From a virus: a stretch of 20,150 nucleotides of DNA. The stretch covers positions 1-20,150 of IMG/VR virus record IMGVR_UViG_3300025732_000343; one strand, 5' to 3'. Each line of letters starts with the position of its first letter. The first letter of the stretch is position 1. Positions 5,447 to 13,031 of the stretch are shown piece by piece. The notes below the pieces were generated by a model. It ran no database searches. It worked only from the letters and a program-made list of their open reading frames with translations, and was not told the origin of the DNA. Both the position numbers and the translations under genes were made by a program.

Positions 5447-8419
5447 ATGTCTGAAAGAGAACTTCCGCCGCTGCGAGTGAAGATACTCGGGGATTCTTCT
5501 GGATATAATAAAGCCATTGGCACGGCCATTGCGCAAGCCCAACAATTAAAAAGTGTATGTGATCGTATCAGTTTTGTAGGGGCCACTACACAAGCCAAGC
5601 AGTTAACCGCTGCTTTGCGTGGGCTAAATACGCAGAATTTAAGAGGCTTGTTTAATCAAGTAGACACGCTGATTACTAGATTCCGCAACCTGGAAACCAT
5701 TCTTAACAATATCCAGAAAAAGACATTCTCTGGAAAAGGCGGTGGCGGTGGTATGTGGGCCGCTGCTGCTTCAAGTATTGCAAAAAGCATGGCAGATGCG
5801 GTCAAAGCAGCCGCCCCGCATCTAGGCCAGTCCGTAAAAGCCGCCTTGGTGTCTGCTTCAAAAATCATGGATTCAGTGGCAAAGAACTTTGCCAAAAGCA
5901 TGCAGAGCGGCGCAAAAGTAGCAGGAGCAGCAATCACACAAGCTGGACGAACAGTTGCAGCGACTATAAGTGCGGCTGCCTCTGTGCTGTCATCGGCAAT
6001 ACGCACCGCTGGCATGGTAACCGCCGCTGCTATTAGAAGCGCTGGGCAAGTGATGTCTAGGGCTATTGTTACCGCAGGAAGAACGGCTGCTGCTGCCATT
6101 AGTGCTGCCGCTAGAGCCTACGGCACAACGCTTACAGTGCTTGGCGGTGTCACTAGATCGCTCATCAGTGGCGTAGCGTCTATGGGCAGAACGGTAGGTG
6201 GCGTAATATCTACGTCCATTCGCTCCGCTTCTCAGGTGATGAATGCCGCCATCAGAGGAGGATCGCAGATGGGTGCCGCTGCCATTAGAAGTGCTGGTCA
6301 AGTGGCTGCGGCGGCTGTTCGCACAAGTGGTAGCAGGGGAGGTGGTGGCGGTGGCGGTGGAAGTATGGGCGGCGGACTAACCTCCCGCGCTGATATTTAT
6401 ATGCACTCAAATGCTATGCGAGCACTTACCCAACAATCCAAGGGATTGTTGGATATGACTATTCGTTTCGAGCAAAACCAAGTAGCTATCCAAGCCTTTA
6501 CCGGGTCCGCAAGACAGGCTGCTGATGTTATGAAGGAGATACAAGACTATGCTCTTATATCTCCTTACCAAACATTACAACTTGCAGATTCCGCTAGAAA
6601 TATGATGGCCTATGGGCAATCCGCAAAGGATACAATAGCCAACATGAAGATGCTTGGCGATGTAGCGGGCGGCAGCCAGCAACGGCTGGATTTGCTTATG
6701 TATGCTATGTCTCAGGTGACATCGTTAGGAAAATTACAAGGTAATGAACTGCGGCAGTTGACAGAACAAGGATTTAACCCTCTTAGAACCATAGCAGAAA
6801 AAACGCGCAAAGCCAATGAAACAATGGAGCAGGCAATGCAGCGAGTCAACAAAGCAAAAGAAGACGGGTTGGTAACGTCTAAAGATGTCATAGAGGCACT
6901 TAAAGCAGAAACCACAGGAACAGGCCGTTTTACCGACATGGCTAATAAAATGAATAGCTCTTTAGGCGGTATGATAAACCAGCTTAAAGAGCTTATTCAA
7001 AAGGTAGGTATGAATATAATGAAAGCCTTGGAAGATGATATGAAAAAATCATTAACCAAAGCAATTCAACTAGCAAAAGCAATTTCAGCATGGTTTGACG
7101 ACCCAAACAATTACGAAACCATACAGCAAATTGCACGCATGATTAAATTAGTCTTTACGGCAGTGCTTGCTTTTCATGCGATGGGTTTAGCTGTAGCAAT
7201 GGTACGATGGTGGATCGGCTCTGCATTGTCTACTTTGAGGGGCCTGTCCGTTTTATTACTGCCCATTAAAATGCTATTTGCTTCCATCATTCCTATCATC
7301 GGTATGATAGGAAGTGCACTAGCTTTTTTGATGTCTCCGATTGGTTTAGTGATAGCTGGTATAGCCGTTGCCACTGGTGCAATTCTGTATTTTAGTGGCG
7401 CTGGTTCGGCTATGCTTGGATTTTTGGGCGGCAAGTTTGAGGAATTAAAAGGCATTGTGATACCTGTTATTCAAGGTATCACTAAAGCCTTAATGCAAGG
7501 TCAGTTTCAAGAAGCTGGAACATTGGCAATGCTTGGACTGGAATTAGCATTCAGAGTCGGTCTAAGAGAGGTATATCTTATAGGTCGAGGCTTTATTACC
7601 GGGTTTTTGAATGCCTGGACTGATATGTATACAGGTTTGGCGGTGAACACTACTTTAGGGTTTGTGAACGTCGTAAACGCTTTTGCTGGAGCAGGCGTAA
7701 CGCTGCAAAATGCTTTTTCTATTATAATTAGTTCTATACAAGGCATGTGGGATAATGTAGTAACATATATCCAAGGAAAGTGGTTGTACATTAAAAGTTT
7801 CTTCGATAGGGGGATGAATTATCAACAAGAAATGGATAAGTTACAAGCGGACGCAGAGAACCGTAAAGTAACTAGACAGGCCGATTTAGAAAAAACAATG
7901 TCGGAGCGAGGTAGAGCTTTAGATGAAGCAAATAAAGGCCGTACTGATTATGCAATGGGCATGACAAATATCATGCAAAAAGAGGCAGAGCGCACAAAAC
8001 AAGAGCGAGCCTCTGCGGATATGACTGCTGCTAACGCTTTTGATAGTCGCATCGGAACCATCAAAACCGAAATGGCCGATGTTATGCAGACGATCAAACG
8101 GGGCACCGAAGAAATGGGACCACCAAAGCCGGAACCCCCTAGAGGCCCTGACTATAAACCTAAGTTTAGCGCAGGATTAGCTGGTGGCGGTGGTGCGACG
8201 TACAAGGCGTCCGATGCAATGTCCATGTATAGCAGCGAGTATTCCAAGAAAGCGGCTGAACAAGCAGAACGTGTTCGGCAAATGCGCGCCGGGGGCACGG
8301 CTAGCCAATCTCCGACAGTCGCTCAGTTGATATTCACGAATACCTTATTGGGTCAGATTGTCAAAAACACTCAGACCGGTCAAGTAAACCTTACTGCCTC
8401 GGGATTGTCAACACCATGA
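5447..8419 (+). CDS. Tape measure protein, 990 aa
   Basis: The largest gene of the tail block apart from the Thr/Cys-rich protein. It fixes tail length and is threaded inside the tube. Glycine hinges (97-102 and 298-310) flank an Ala-rich segment of 11-residue repeats (about 139-293). Residues about 320-510 match the tape-measure N-terminal domain pattern: FEQNQVAIQAFTGSARQA, YALISPYQTLQLADSARNMM, LGKLQGNELRQLTEQGFNPL. Hydrophobic stretches at about 563-650 (including ASIIPIIGMIGSALAFLMSP) resemble the membrane-active part of other tape measures. A charged coiled-coil region and a Gly/Pro-rich C-terminus follow. Using the common approximation of 0.15 nm per residue, the tail would be roughly 150 nm long. 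A GGAG lies upstream of ATG 5447, and the end overlaps the next gene by 4 bases. Confidence 0.92.
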   Translation: MSERELPPLRVKILGDSSGYNKAIGTAIAQAQQLKSVCDRISFVGATTQAKQLTAALRGLNTQNLRGLFNQVDTLITRFRNLETILNNIQKKTFSGKGGGGGMWAAAASSIAKSMADAVKAAAPHLGQSVKAALVSASKIMDSVAKNFAKSMQSGAKVAGAAITQAGRTVAATISAAASVLSSAIRTAGMVTAAAIRSAGQVMSRAIVTAGRTAAAAISAAARAYGTTLTVLGGVTRSLISGVASMGRTVGGVISTSIRSASQVMNAAIRGGSQMGAAAIRSAGQVAAAAVRTSGSRGGGGGGGGSMGGGLTSRADIYMHSNAMRALTQQSKGLLDMTIRFEQNQVAIQAFTGSARQAADVMKEIQDYALISPYQTLQLADSARNMMAYGQSAKDTIANMKMLGDVAGGSQQRLDLLMYAMSQVTSLGKLQGNELRQLTEQGFNPLRTIAEKTRKANETMEQAMQRVNKAKEDGLVTSKDVIEALKAETTGTGRFTDMANKMNSSLGGMINQLKELIQKVGMNIMKALEDDMKKSLTKAIQLAKAISAWFDDPNNYETIQQIARMIKLVFTAVLAFHAMGLAVAMVRWWIGSALSTLRGLSVLLLPIKMLFASIIPIIGMIGSALAFLMSPIGLVIAGIAVATGAILYFSGAGSAMLGFLGGKFEELKGIVIPVIQGITKALMQGQFQEAGTLAMLGLELAFRVGLREVYLIGRGFITGFLNAWTDMYTGLAVNTTLGFVNVVNAFAGAGVTLQNAFSIIISSIQGMWDNVVTYIQGKWLYIKSFFDRGMNYQQEMDKLQADAENRKVTRQADLEKTMSERGRALDEANKGRTDYAMGMTNIMQKEAERTKQERASADMTAANAFDSRIGTIKTEMADVMQTIKRGTEEMGPPKPEPPRGPDYKPKFSAGLAGGGGATYKASDAMSMYSSEYSKKAAEQAERVRQMRAGGTASQSPTVAQLIFTNTLLGQIVKNTQTGQVNLTASGLSTP
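5861..6325 (+). repeat. Hendecad (11-residue) repeats in the tape measure
   Basis: The translated segment can be written as consecutive 11-residue units, for example AAITQAGRTVA, ATISAAASVLS, SAIRTAGMVTA, AAIRSAGQVMS, RAIVTAGRTAA and AAISAAARAYG. About 13 or 14 units are recognisable, some weakly. An 11-residue period suits a long, slightly twisted helix and is known from other tape measure proteins. Confidence 0.75.
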
Positions 8420-9384
8420 CCGCATATTTAATCGGTTTGAAAAATCAGACAATGGATCGGGATGACGAGGGACATCGTACATACGATCTGACTTGGCACT
8501 ACCGAACCGACGACTACCTAGACGGCCCAGAAACCGTTTTGCAGATGGTCAATACGCTTCATCCCATAGGCAGTGCTTATGTTGAAGGTAATGACTACGA
8601 CCCCTGGGCATTCCGTACACCGGAACTTACCATTGCGCCGCACCGAGATATTCGGGAAGGCGATCCCTGCGCCGACTGGCTAGTTACCTCGAAATTCACA
8701 ACGAAGCCCATGTTTCGTTGTAACGATACCCAGATCGAAAACCCCTTGCTAGAGCCAGTAGCTATCTCTGGCGATTTCGTCCATGTCAGCCGGGAACAAA
8801 AGACCGACCGAAACGGTAAGCCGCTTCTGCATGTAAATTACGAGCCTATGATCGGGCCGGAAGTTGAAGAAAAGATCAGCTATCCAGCAATTACGTTGTC
8901 TTTTAATTCGGCTACCCTGCCTATCAGCATTATCAATTTGCTGATTAACAAGGTAAATGATGCCCCGCTTTGGGGCTTGCCCAAGCGATGCGTGCGATTC
9001 ACGGACTGCAAATGGGAGCGAATCCTGTATGGCGTCTGTTTCTATTACTTTAAGATGACCTACACGTTTGAGACGAACTTTGAAACCTTTGATAAGTTCA
9101 TTCCGGCAGTCGGTTACAAAACCCTGCTTCCCGGCTCTATTCCTTTTCTTCAAGGCAGCTATGCCGTTCAAAAGGATGTTTTGGGGGAAAACGAAGGATC
9201 TGTTATACTAAATTCCGTAGGCGGTCTTGCCGACCCTGACAAGCCGCCATTGATTGTTAATGCTAGCGGAGTCGTAGAAAACCCGCTTACGGGCAGCATA
9301 TTTGGCCCCCTGATTCAGCGGCGGGAAATCGCTAAAGAGGGGAATCTTTTACTTTTGGGAATCCCTAGTACCTTACCAACATGA
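8416..9384 (+). CDS. Unrecognised tail protein downstream of the tape measure, 322 aa
   Basis: I do not recognise a family. The gene occupies the position of distal-tail or baseplate hub proteins in siphoviruses and overlaps the tape measure by ATGA and the next gene by 4 bases, so a tail-tip role is inferred from context. The protein is soluble and mixed alpha/beta, rich in aromatic residues and proline. Recognisable segments are YDLTWHYRTDDYLDGPETVL, an internal ITLSFNSATLPISIINLLIN stretch, RFTDCKWERILYGVCFYYFK, and a C-terminal IPFLQGSYAVQKDVLG part that resembles a beta-sheet arm. It lacks a signal peptide and any catalytic motif I can identify. Confidence 0.6.
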   Translation: MTAYLIGLKNQTMDRDDEGHRTYDLTWHYRTDDYLDGPETVLQMVNTLHPIGSAYVEGNDYDPWAFRTPELTIAPHRDIREGDPCADWLVTSKFTTKPMFRCNDTQIENPLLEPVAISGDFVHVSREQKTDRNGKPLLHVNYEPMIGPEVEEKISYPAITLSFNSATLPISIINLLINKVNDAPLWGLPKRCVRFTDCKWERILYGVCFYYFKMTYTFETNFETFDKFIPAVGYKTLLPGSIPFLQGSYAVQKDVLGENEGSVILNSVGGLADPDKPPLIVNASGVVENPLTGSIFGPLIQRREIAKEGNLLLLGIPSTLPT

Positions 9385-9839
9385 CAAATAAGCAGCAGGA
9401 ACACGTTGCAAGGAGTGCTGGCCCTCCTAAGAACGAGGATCGTTTTACATTGGTTCTTACCACCCATTTTTTGGAATGGGATACCGGCGCAACCACGGAT
9501 GTCCGGTGGGCGTATGATCGTCTTAGCCCGACTGGTACCGGTACTTGTTTTCAGACTCAGCTACGATCCAATCCGGGTAAAAAGCAGAAAGTCACGTTAC
9601 CCGAAGACGACTGCTCCAAGTTTGAGATCATCTTAGGCCACAAGACGCCCCAACTAAGCGGCGACGATCCGCTGATGCAAGAACAACAAAAGCTGAACGT
9701 CATAGAAATCTGGGACGAGGAAAAGCAGATAGGATCTATCGCTCCTGATAGAATGATGTTCGGCCAGTTCAAAGGGCCATTGTATTTTGTATCCACCAGA
9801 ACAACAGCAATTCTCTCGGTAACGGCATTTCCAGTCTAA
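9381..9839 (+). CDS. Unrecognised small tail protein, 152 aa
   Basis: There is no recognisable family. The first 20 residues are polar (NKQQEHVARSAGPPKNEDRF) and the rest looks beta-rich, with FTLVLTTHFLEWDTGATTDV, VTLPEDDCSKFEIILGHKTP, LNVIEIWDEEKQIGSI and a final TAILSVTAFPV strand. It is sandwiched between two genes of the late operon: it overlaps the 322-residue gene by 4 bases, and its TAA is directly followed by the ATG of the Thr/Cys-rich protein. A minor tail or baseplate component is the simplest reading. Confidence 0.6.
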   Translation: MTNKQQEHVARSAGPPKNEDRFTLVLTTHFLEWDTGATTDVRWAYDRLSPTGTGTCFQTQLRSNPGKKQKVTLPEDDCSKFEIILGHKTPQLSGDDPLMQEQQKLNVIEIWDEEKQIGSIAPDRMMFGQFKGPLYFVSTRTTAILSVTAFPV

Positions 9840-12800
9840 ATGGATAATAAGCACTACGTTTTAACCAAGTCGGATGTACAGAAGCTCGGCAACCTATTAC
9901 GGGACGACCGAAACGCTCCTCCTCCGGCTATGATCCCTCGTAGTGAGCCGCAATATACCAAAGCCCCAGATGCTTACTGGGCGTTGCCTCCGTGCGAAAC
10001 CGGGCTTCCCGCTGCTGTGCGAAACGCTGATGGCAGCATCTCCCCCGGCGTGGCTAAGTGCTGTTTGTACAAATACGATGAAGACGCTAACCGCCTAGTT
10101 CCCATGCTAGATGCGGTAGGAATCCCGTTTCGTGCGGTTGTCAGAAATAGCTATCTACGAAGCACCAACGACTTTGTTCAAGTCTACCGCCACAAAGACG
10201 GGACATGGACAAACGAACGACCCGATCTTGTAGTTCAGACCTCTACAACTACAACCACCACAACTGCAAATCCTGGCAGCGTGGCAATAAATCCAGTGTG
10301 CATGGGTAGCTGTTTGTGGGTGGCTGCTCCTGTCACCGGTGGAGTAGGTTGGAAAGATCCCATTGGCGGTTGTTCTAATACGACGACAACTACGACCACG
10401 GCTGCACCGACCACAACGACATCGACTACGGCAGCGCCTACGACAACCACGACTACAACCACACAGGCACCCTGCGAAAAGCAACCTCCTTGCCGCCTTC
10501 GCTGCGTTGCCGGTGTAACCACCACCGTAGGTCCAGGCACAACGACTTCTTGGCCGCCGCCTCCGAGCACAGGCTATGTTTACCAAGTAATTAGCGGCGC
10601 ATGTAACGCGCCTTGTAATTGCTATGGCGCGGGCGATCCTTGCTTCCTGCTAAACGGTGAAATTGATTCTCGCTGCGTTTATGTTACGCCGACCACCACT
10701 GCATCGCCTACAACGACTACTACTTCTGGGCCATTGACCAGCCTTCAAGCATGCACGCTAGCCAATAGTGCTCTAGGCACACCTGCGCCTGGAACATATC
10801 GGGCAGCTACGATTAAGAGCTTTTCTAATGCCTGGACTGTTTGCCAAGACTGCCCAGCGGGTCAAATGCCCTTGTTTCCATTAGGATCAAAAGAGGCATC
10901 CGACCCTGCACCGGATAAGCAGTTTGTGGTTCATGATTCGCCGTGTGCTTTAGATCCTTGCAGCTTGAATACGCAGTTGTACCCAGAAGGCAAGGCCGTC
11001 TATCGTGCGCTTACACTTGCAGATCAGCAATGGTATTGGAACAGTTTGCCGGGATCTAGCGATGTCATTTATTCGGATGCCGACAAATACTTGGCTAATT
11101 GGCGAATCTGTCAACAGTGTCCAAGCGGTCTGCGGCCCGCTTTGCCTCCTAGCGCCTGGATCAATAAAAACGGGTCTGGCAATCCAGAGCTTCGCGGCGA
11201 TGGCATGTTTTATTATGAAACTACCTGTGTTGCTGGACCGGATTGCAATTCTTGCAAACTTGCCGCATCCGGCGCATTTCTTCCAGAGTCCACAACAACC
11301 ACCGTAAATCCATCGCAGACCACCCCAGCGCCGACGACGACAATAGCTCCTTGCGGGTGCGTCCCTCCTTCATATTGCCCAATAGTAGCCGGTGAGTGTG
11401 TTCGTACCGAATGTGTTCCTGGCGGTGCTGGCGCGGCAGGCAAACCTGCATGTCCGACAACAACTACCGGACCAAACCAATGTTTTGACGGTAGAAAAGT
11501 ATGTATCTGCGGATCGACTACCACTACTACGACAACAACAACTACGCGATTTCCAGTCACTACTACACCGATTGGCGGTTGCGGAAATTGTAGCTGGCTA
11601 GCTGCTAGAAATGCATTATCCGAAACGATTCAATGGATTCAGACAGCGGCATGTATTTGCGGAGGCTGTAGCTACCCAGGAACCAGCCCCACTTCTTGCG
11701 GACAGACTACTACTACGGCTTGCACTACGGCTGCTCCGGTTACAACTACAACATCCCGGCCTGGATTTGGTTGTAATTGTTCGGGGACTTGTATCTATTT
11801 TGCCGTTACATCATGGTCAGGAATAACCGGACAACCTGTGACATATTCTTGGTCGTTTTCTTATGCAAGCACCTGTTCGCAACTATCAATAGATCAAGTT
11901 ACAAGAACTGGTTGTGGATGTCCCTGTCCTTCTGATCCGCCTACATCTGCGTGTGATGTAACAGAAACATCTTGCGCCGATTCTACTTTTTGCGGATCTA
12001 GTAGCACTACTGGAGGAGGTATATTTATACCGCTTCCGCTGTGTAATATGCCGCCGCAATATGTTGAATGTGCTTGCTGTACTACCCAGGCTTGTGACAA
12101 ATACTGTACATTCAAAGGCAATGGAACTGGGGGTTGGACAAAGGTAGATGATCCTTGCCCAACCACCTGCCCATGCCCAGCATATCCGCCATCTAACAGT
12201 CAGTCAGATTGCGACATGCGGCGTTATAAGTGCGGTTCGGTCACTCCGACCACGACATCGACATCGCCGCCAAGCACGACGACCACTACACCAGCACCCG
12301 GCGCTTGCTGTTTATCCGGTGCTTGCAATACCCTATCCTATACCGCATGCATCAACGCTGGAGGTGCATGGCAGGGTGCCGGTGTTTCTTGCGCTGGTGT
12401 CACCTGCACTACGACTACAACAACTACAGAAGGCCCAGGGGCTTGTTGTGTCGGCAGTGCCAACGGCATTCCTCCTGGTCCTGGAACTATATGTATTTCG
12501 GCGTATCGATCTTATTGCCAACAGGTATCCGGGATATTTTTCGCCAATACAAGCTGCGCATCGAATCCTTGTGCAGTTGCCACCACAACAGCTTCGCCCG
12601 TAGGACGATGCTGCTGGTCATATAATAACTGGGCAGACTATTTCTGTGCGGATAACCAAAACTCTAATTTTTGTAGCGCTGCTAGTTTAGGTGCGGACGC
12701 TTCTATTAGTTGGGCTGTTGGTAGCACTTGTGCCAATAATCCATGCCCAGGCCCAGGCACAACCACAACAACTACGACAACTACGACCACGACAACGACT

Positions 12801-12929
12801 GCTGTTCCTCTTGGACAGTGCTGTATCGCCGGTGTATGCAGCATGCAAACAGCCGCAAACTGCGCTGCAAATGGTGGGACATGGACTGCTGGATCTAGCT
12901 GCGTAGGCGTGATGTGCCCAGAAGTCTAG
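9840..12929 (+). CDS. Mucin-like Thr/Cys-rich modular protein, 1029 aa
   Basis: Residues 1-130 form a non-repetitive head (YVLTKSDVQKLGNLLRDD, then YDEDANRLVPMLDAVGIPFR) that could anchor the protein to the tail. The remainder is a chain of cysteine-rich modules joined by threonine tracts, at about 136-142, 181-208, 291-295, 485-488, 560-569, 813-817, 857-863 and 974-987 (14 Thr in a row). Modules include C-x-W/Y types at about 156-178, 580-610 and 649-680, a duplicated C-x-x-C-P pair at 300-465, and four G-x-C-C modules at 821-1026. There is no signal peptide, so it probably joins the particle in the cytoplasm as a long, disulfide-braced or metal-bound tail fibre. The Thr tracts are candidate O-glycosylation sites, and three glycosyltransferase genes follow. 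Cellular proteins with similar linkers are secreted, and a cargo or host-adhesion function cannot be excluded. Confidence 0.8.
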   Translation: MDNKHYVLTKSDVQKLGNLLRDDRNAPPPAMIPRSEPQYTKAPDAYWALPPCETGLPAAVRNADGSISPGVAKCCLYKYDEDANRLVPMLDAVGIPFRAVVRNSYLRSTNDFVQVYRHKDGTWTNERPDLVVQTSTTTTTTTANPGSVAINPVCMGSCLWVAAPVTGGVGWKDPIGGCSNTTTTTTTAAPTTTTSTTAAPTTTTTTTTQAPCEKQPPCRLRCVAGVTTTVGPGTTTSWPPPPSTGYVYQVISGACNAPCNCYGAGDPCFLLNGEIDSRCVYVTPTTTASPTTTTTSGPLTSLQACTLANSALGTPAPGTYRAATIKSFSNAWTVCQDCPAGQMPLFPLGSKEASDPAPDKQFVVHDSPCALDPCSLNTQLYPEGKAVYRALTLADQQWYWNSLPGSSDVIYSDADKYLANWRICQQCPSGLRPALPPSAWINKNGSGNPELRGDGMFYYETTCVAGPDCNSCKLAASGAFLPESTTTTVNPSQTTPAPTTTIAPCGCVPPSYCPIVAGECVRTECVPGGAGAAGKPACPTTTTGPNQCFDGRKVCICGSTTTTTTTTTTRFPVTTTPIGGCGNCSWLAARNALSETIQWIQTAACICGGCSYPGTSPTSCGQTTTTACTTAAPVTTTTSRPGFGCNCSGTCIYFAVTSWSGITGQPVTYSWSFSYASTCSQLSIDQVTRTGCGCPCPSDPPTSACDVTETSCADSTFCGSSSTTGGGIFIPLPLCNMPPQYVECACCTTQACDKYCTFKGNGTGGWTKVDDPCPTTCPCPAYPPSNSQSDCDMRRYKCGSVTPTTTSTSPPSTTTTTPAPGACCLSGACNTLSYTACINAGGAWQGAGVSCAGVTCTTTTTTTEGPGACCVGSANGIPPGPGTICISAYRSYCQQVSGIFFANTSCASNPCAVATTTASPVGRCCWSYNNWADYFCADNQNSNFCSAASLGADASISWAVGSTCANNPCPGPGTTTTTTTTTTTTTTAVPLGQCCIAGVCSMQTAANCAANGGTWTAGSSCVGVMCPEV
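10740..11234 (+). repeat. Duplicated C-x-x-C-P-[AS]-G module in the Thr/Cys-rich protein
   Basis: Two halves (residues about 300-371 and 372-465) each carry A-x-W-x-[VI]-C-Q-[DQ]-C-P-[AS]-G followed by a Leu/Pro-rich turn: AWTVCQDCPAGQMPLFPL and NWRICQQCPSGLRPALPP. Each half is preceded by a Y-R-A segment (YRAATI, YRALTL) and ends near another Cys. The order is conserved but most other residues are not, so the duplication is old. Confidence 0.7.
12300..12917 (+). repeat. Four tandem G-x-C-C cysteine modules
   Basis: Modules start at residues 821 (GACCLSGAC), 867 (GACCVG), 922 (GRCCWS) and 992 (GQCCIAGVC), and each ends in a C-x(3-4)-C pair (CAGVTC, CASNPC, CANNPC, CVGVMC). Modules 1 and 4 are the most alike, sharing C-x-A/N-x-GG-x-W and S-x-C. 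Thr-rich linkers separate them. Similar G-A-C-C modules are, to my recollection, common in secreted proteins of Planctomycetota and Myxococcota. Confidence 0.8.
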
Positions 12930-12938
12930 TCTAGCTAA

Positions 12939-12969
12939 TTGTGGACTGATAAACACCAGCCGGTACAAT
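12939..12969 (+). promoter_or_regulatory. Weak promoter candidate before the 672-aa fusion gene
   Basis: TTGTGG (12939-12944) and TACAAT (12964-12969) are separated by 19 bases. The -10 box is good but the -35 box is poor and the spacing long. It is the only place on the plus strand of this window with a gap large enough for a promoter. A phage-specific promoter would not be recognised this way. Confidence 0.25.
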
Positions 12970-12980
12970 AAAATCAAACA

Positions 12981-13001
12981 AGGCAGCATAGCGGGCTGCC
13001 T
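12981..13001 (+). terminator. Hairpin in the gap after the Thr/Cys-rich gene
   Basis: AGGCAGC (12981-12987) pairs with GCTGCCT (12995-13001) around a 7-base loop. The following ATTTACAG is only weakly T-rich, so it is a leaky terminator at best and may instead be an RNA-processing or leader hairpin. It lies 30 bases before ATG 13032, whose AGGAG ribosome site is at 13017-13021. Confidence 0.4.
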
Positions 13002-13031
13002 ATTTACAGCGGGCATAGGAGCGTTATTGTT

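Noticed and set aside
10155-11560. Minus-strand frames with long poly-valine or Arg/Cys-rich runs (also at 12638-12844)
   Set aside because: They are complements of the Thr ACN tracts (GTN gives Val) and have no other supporting feature.
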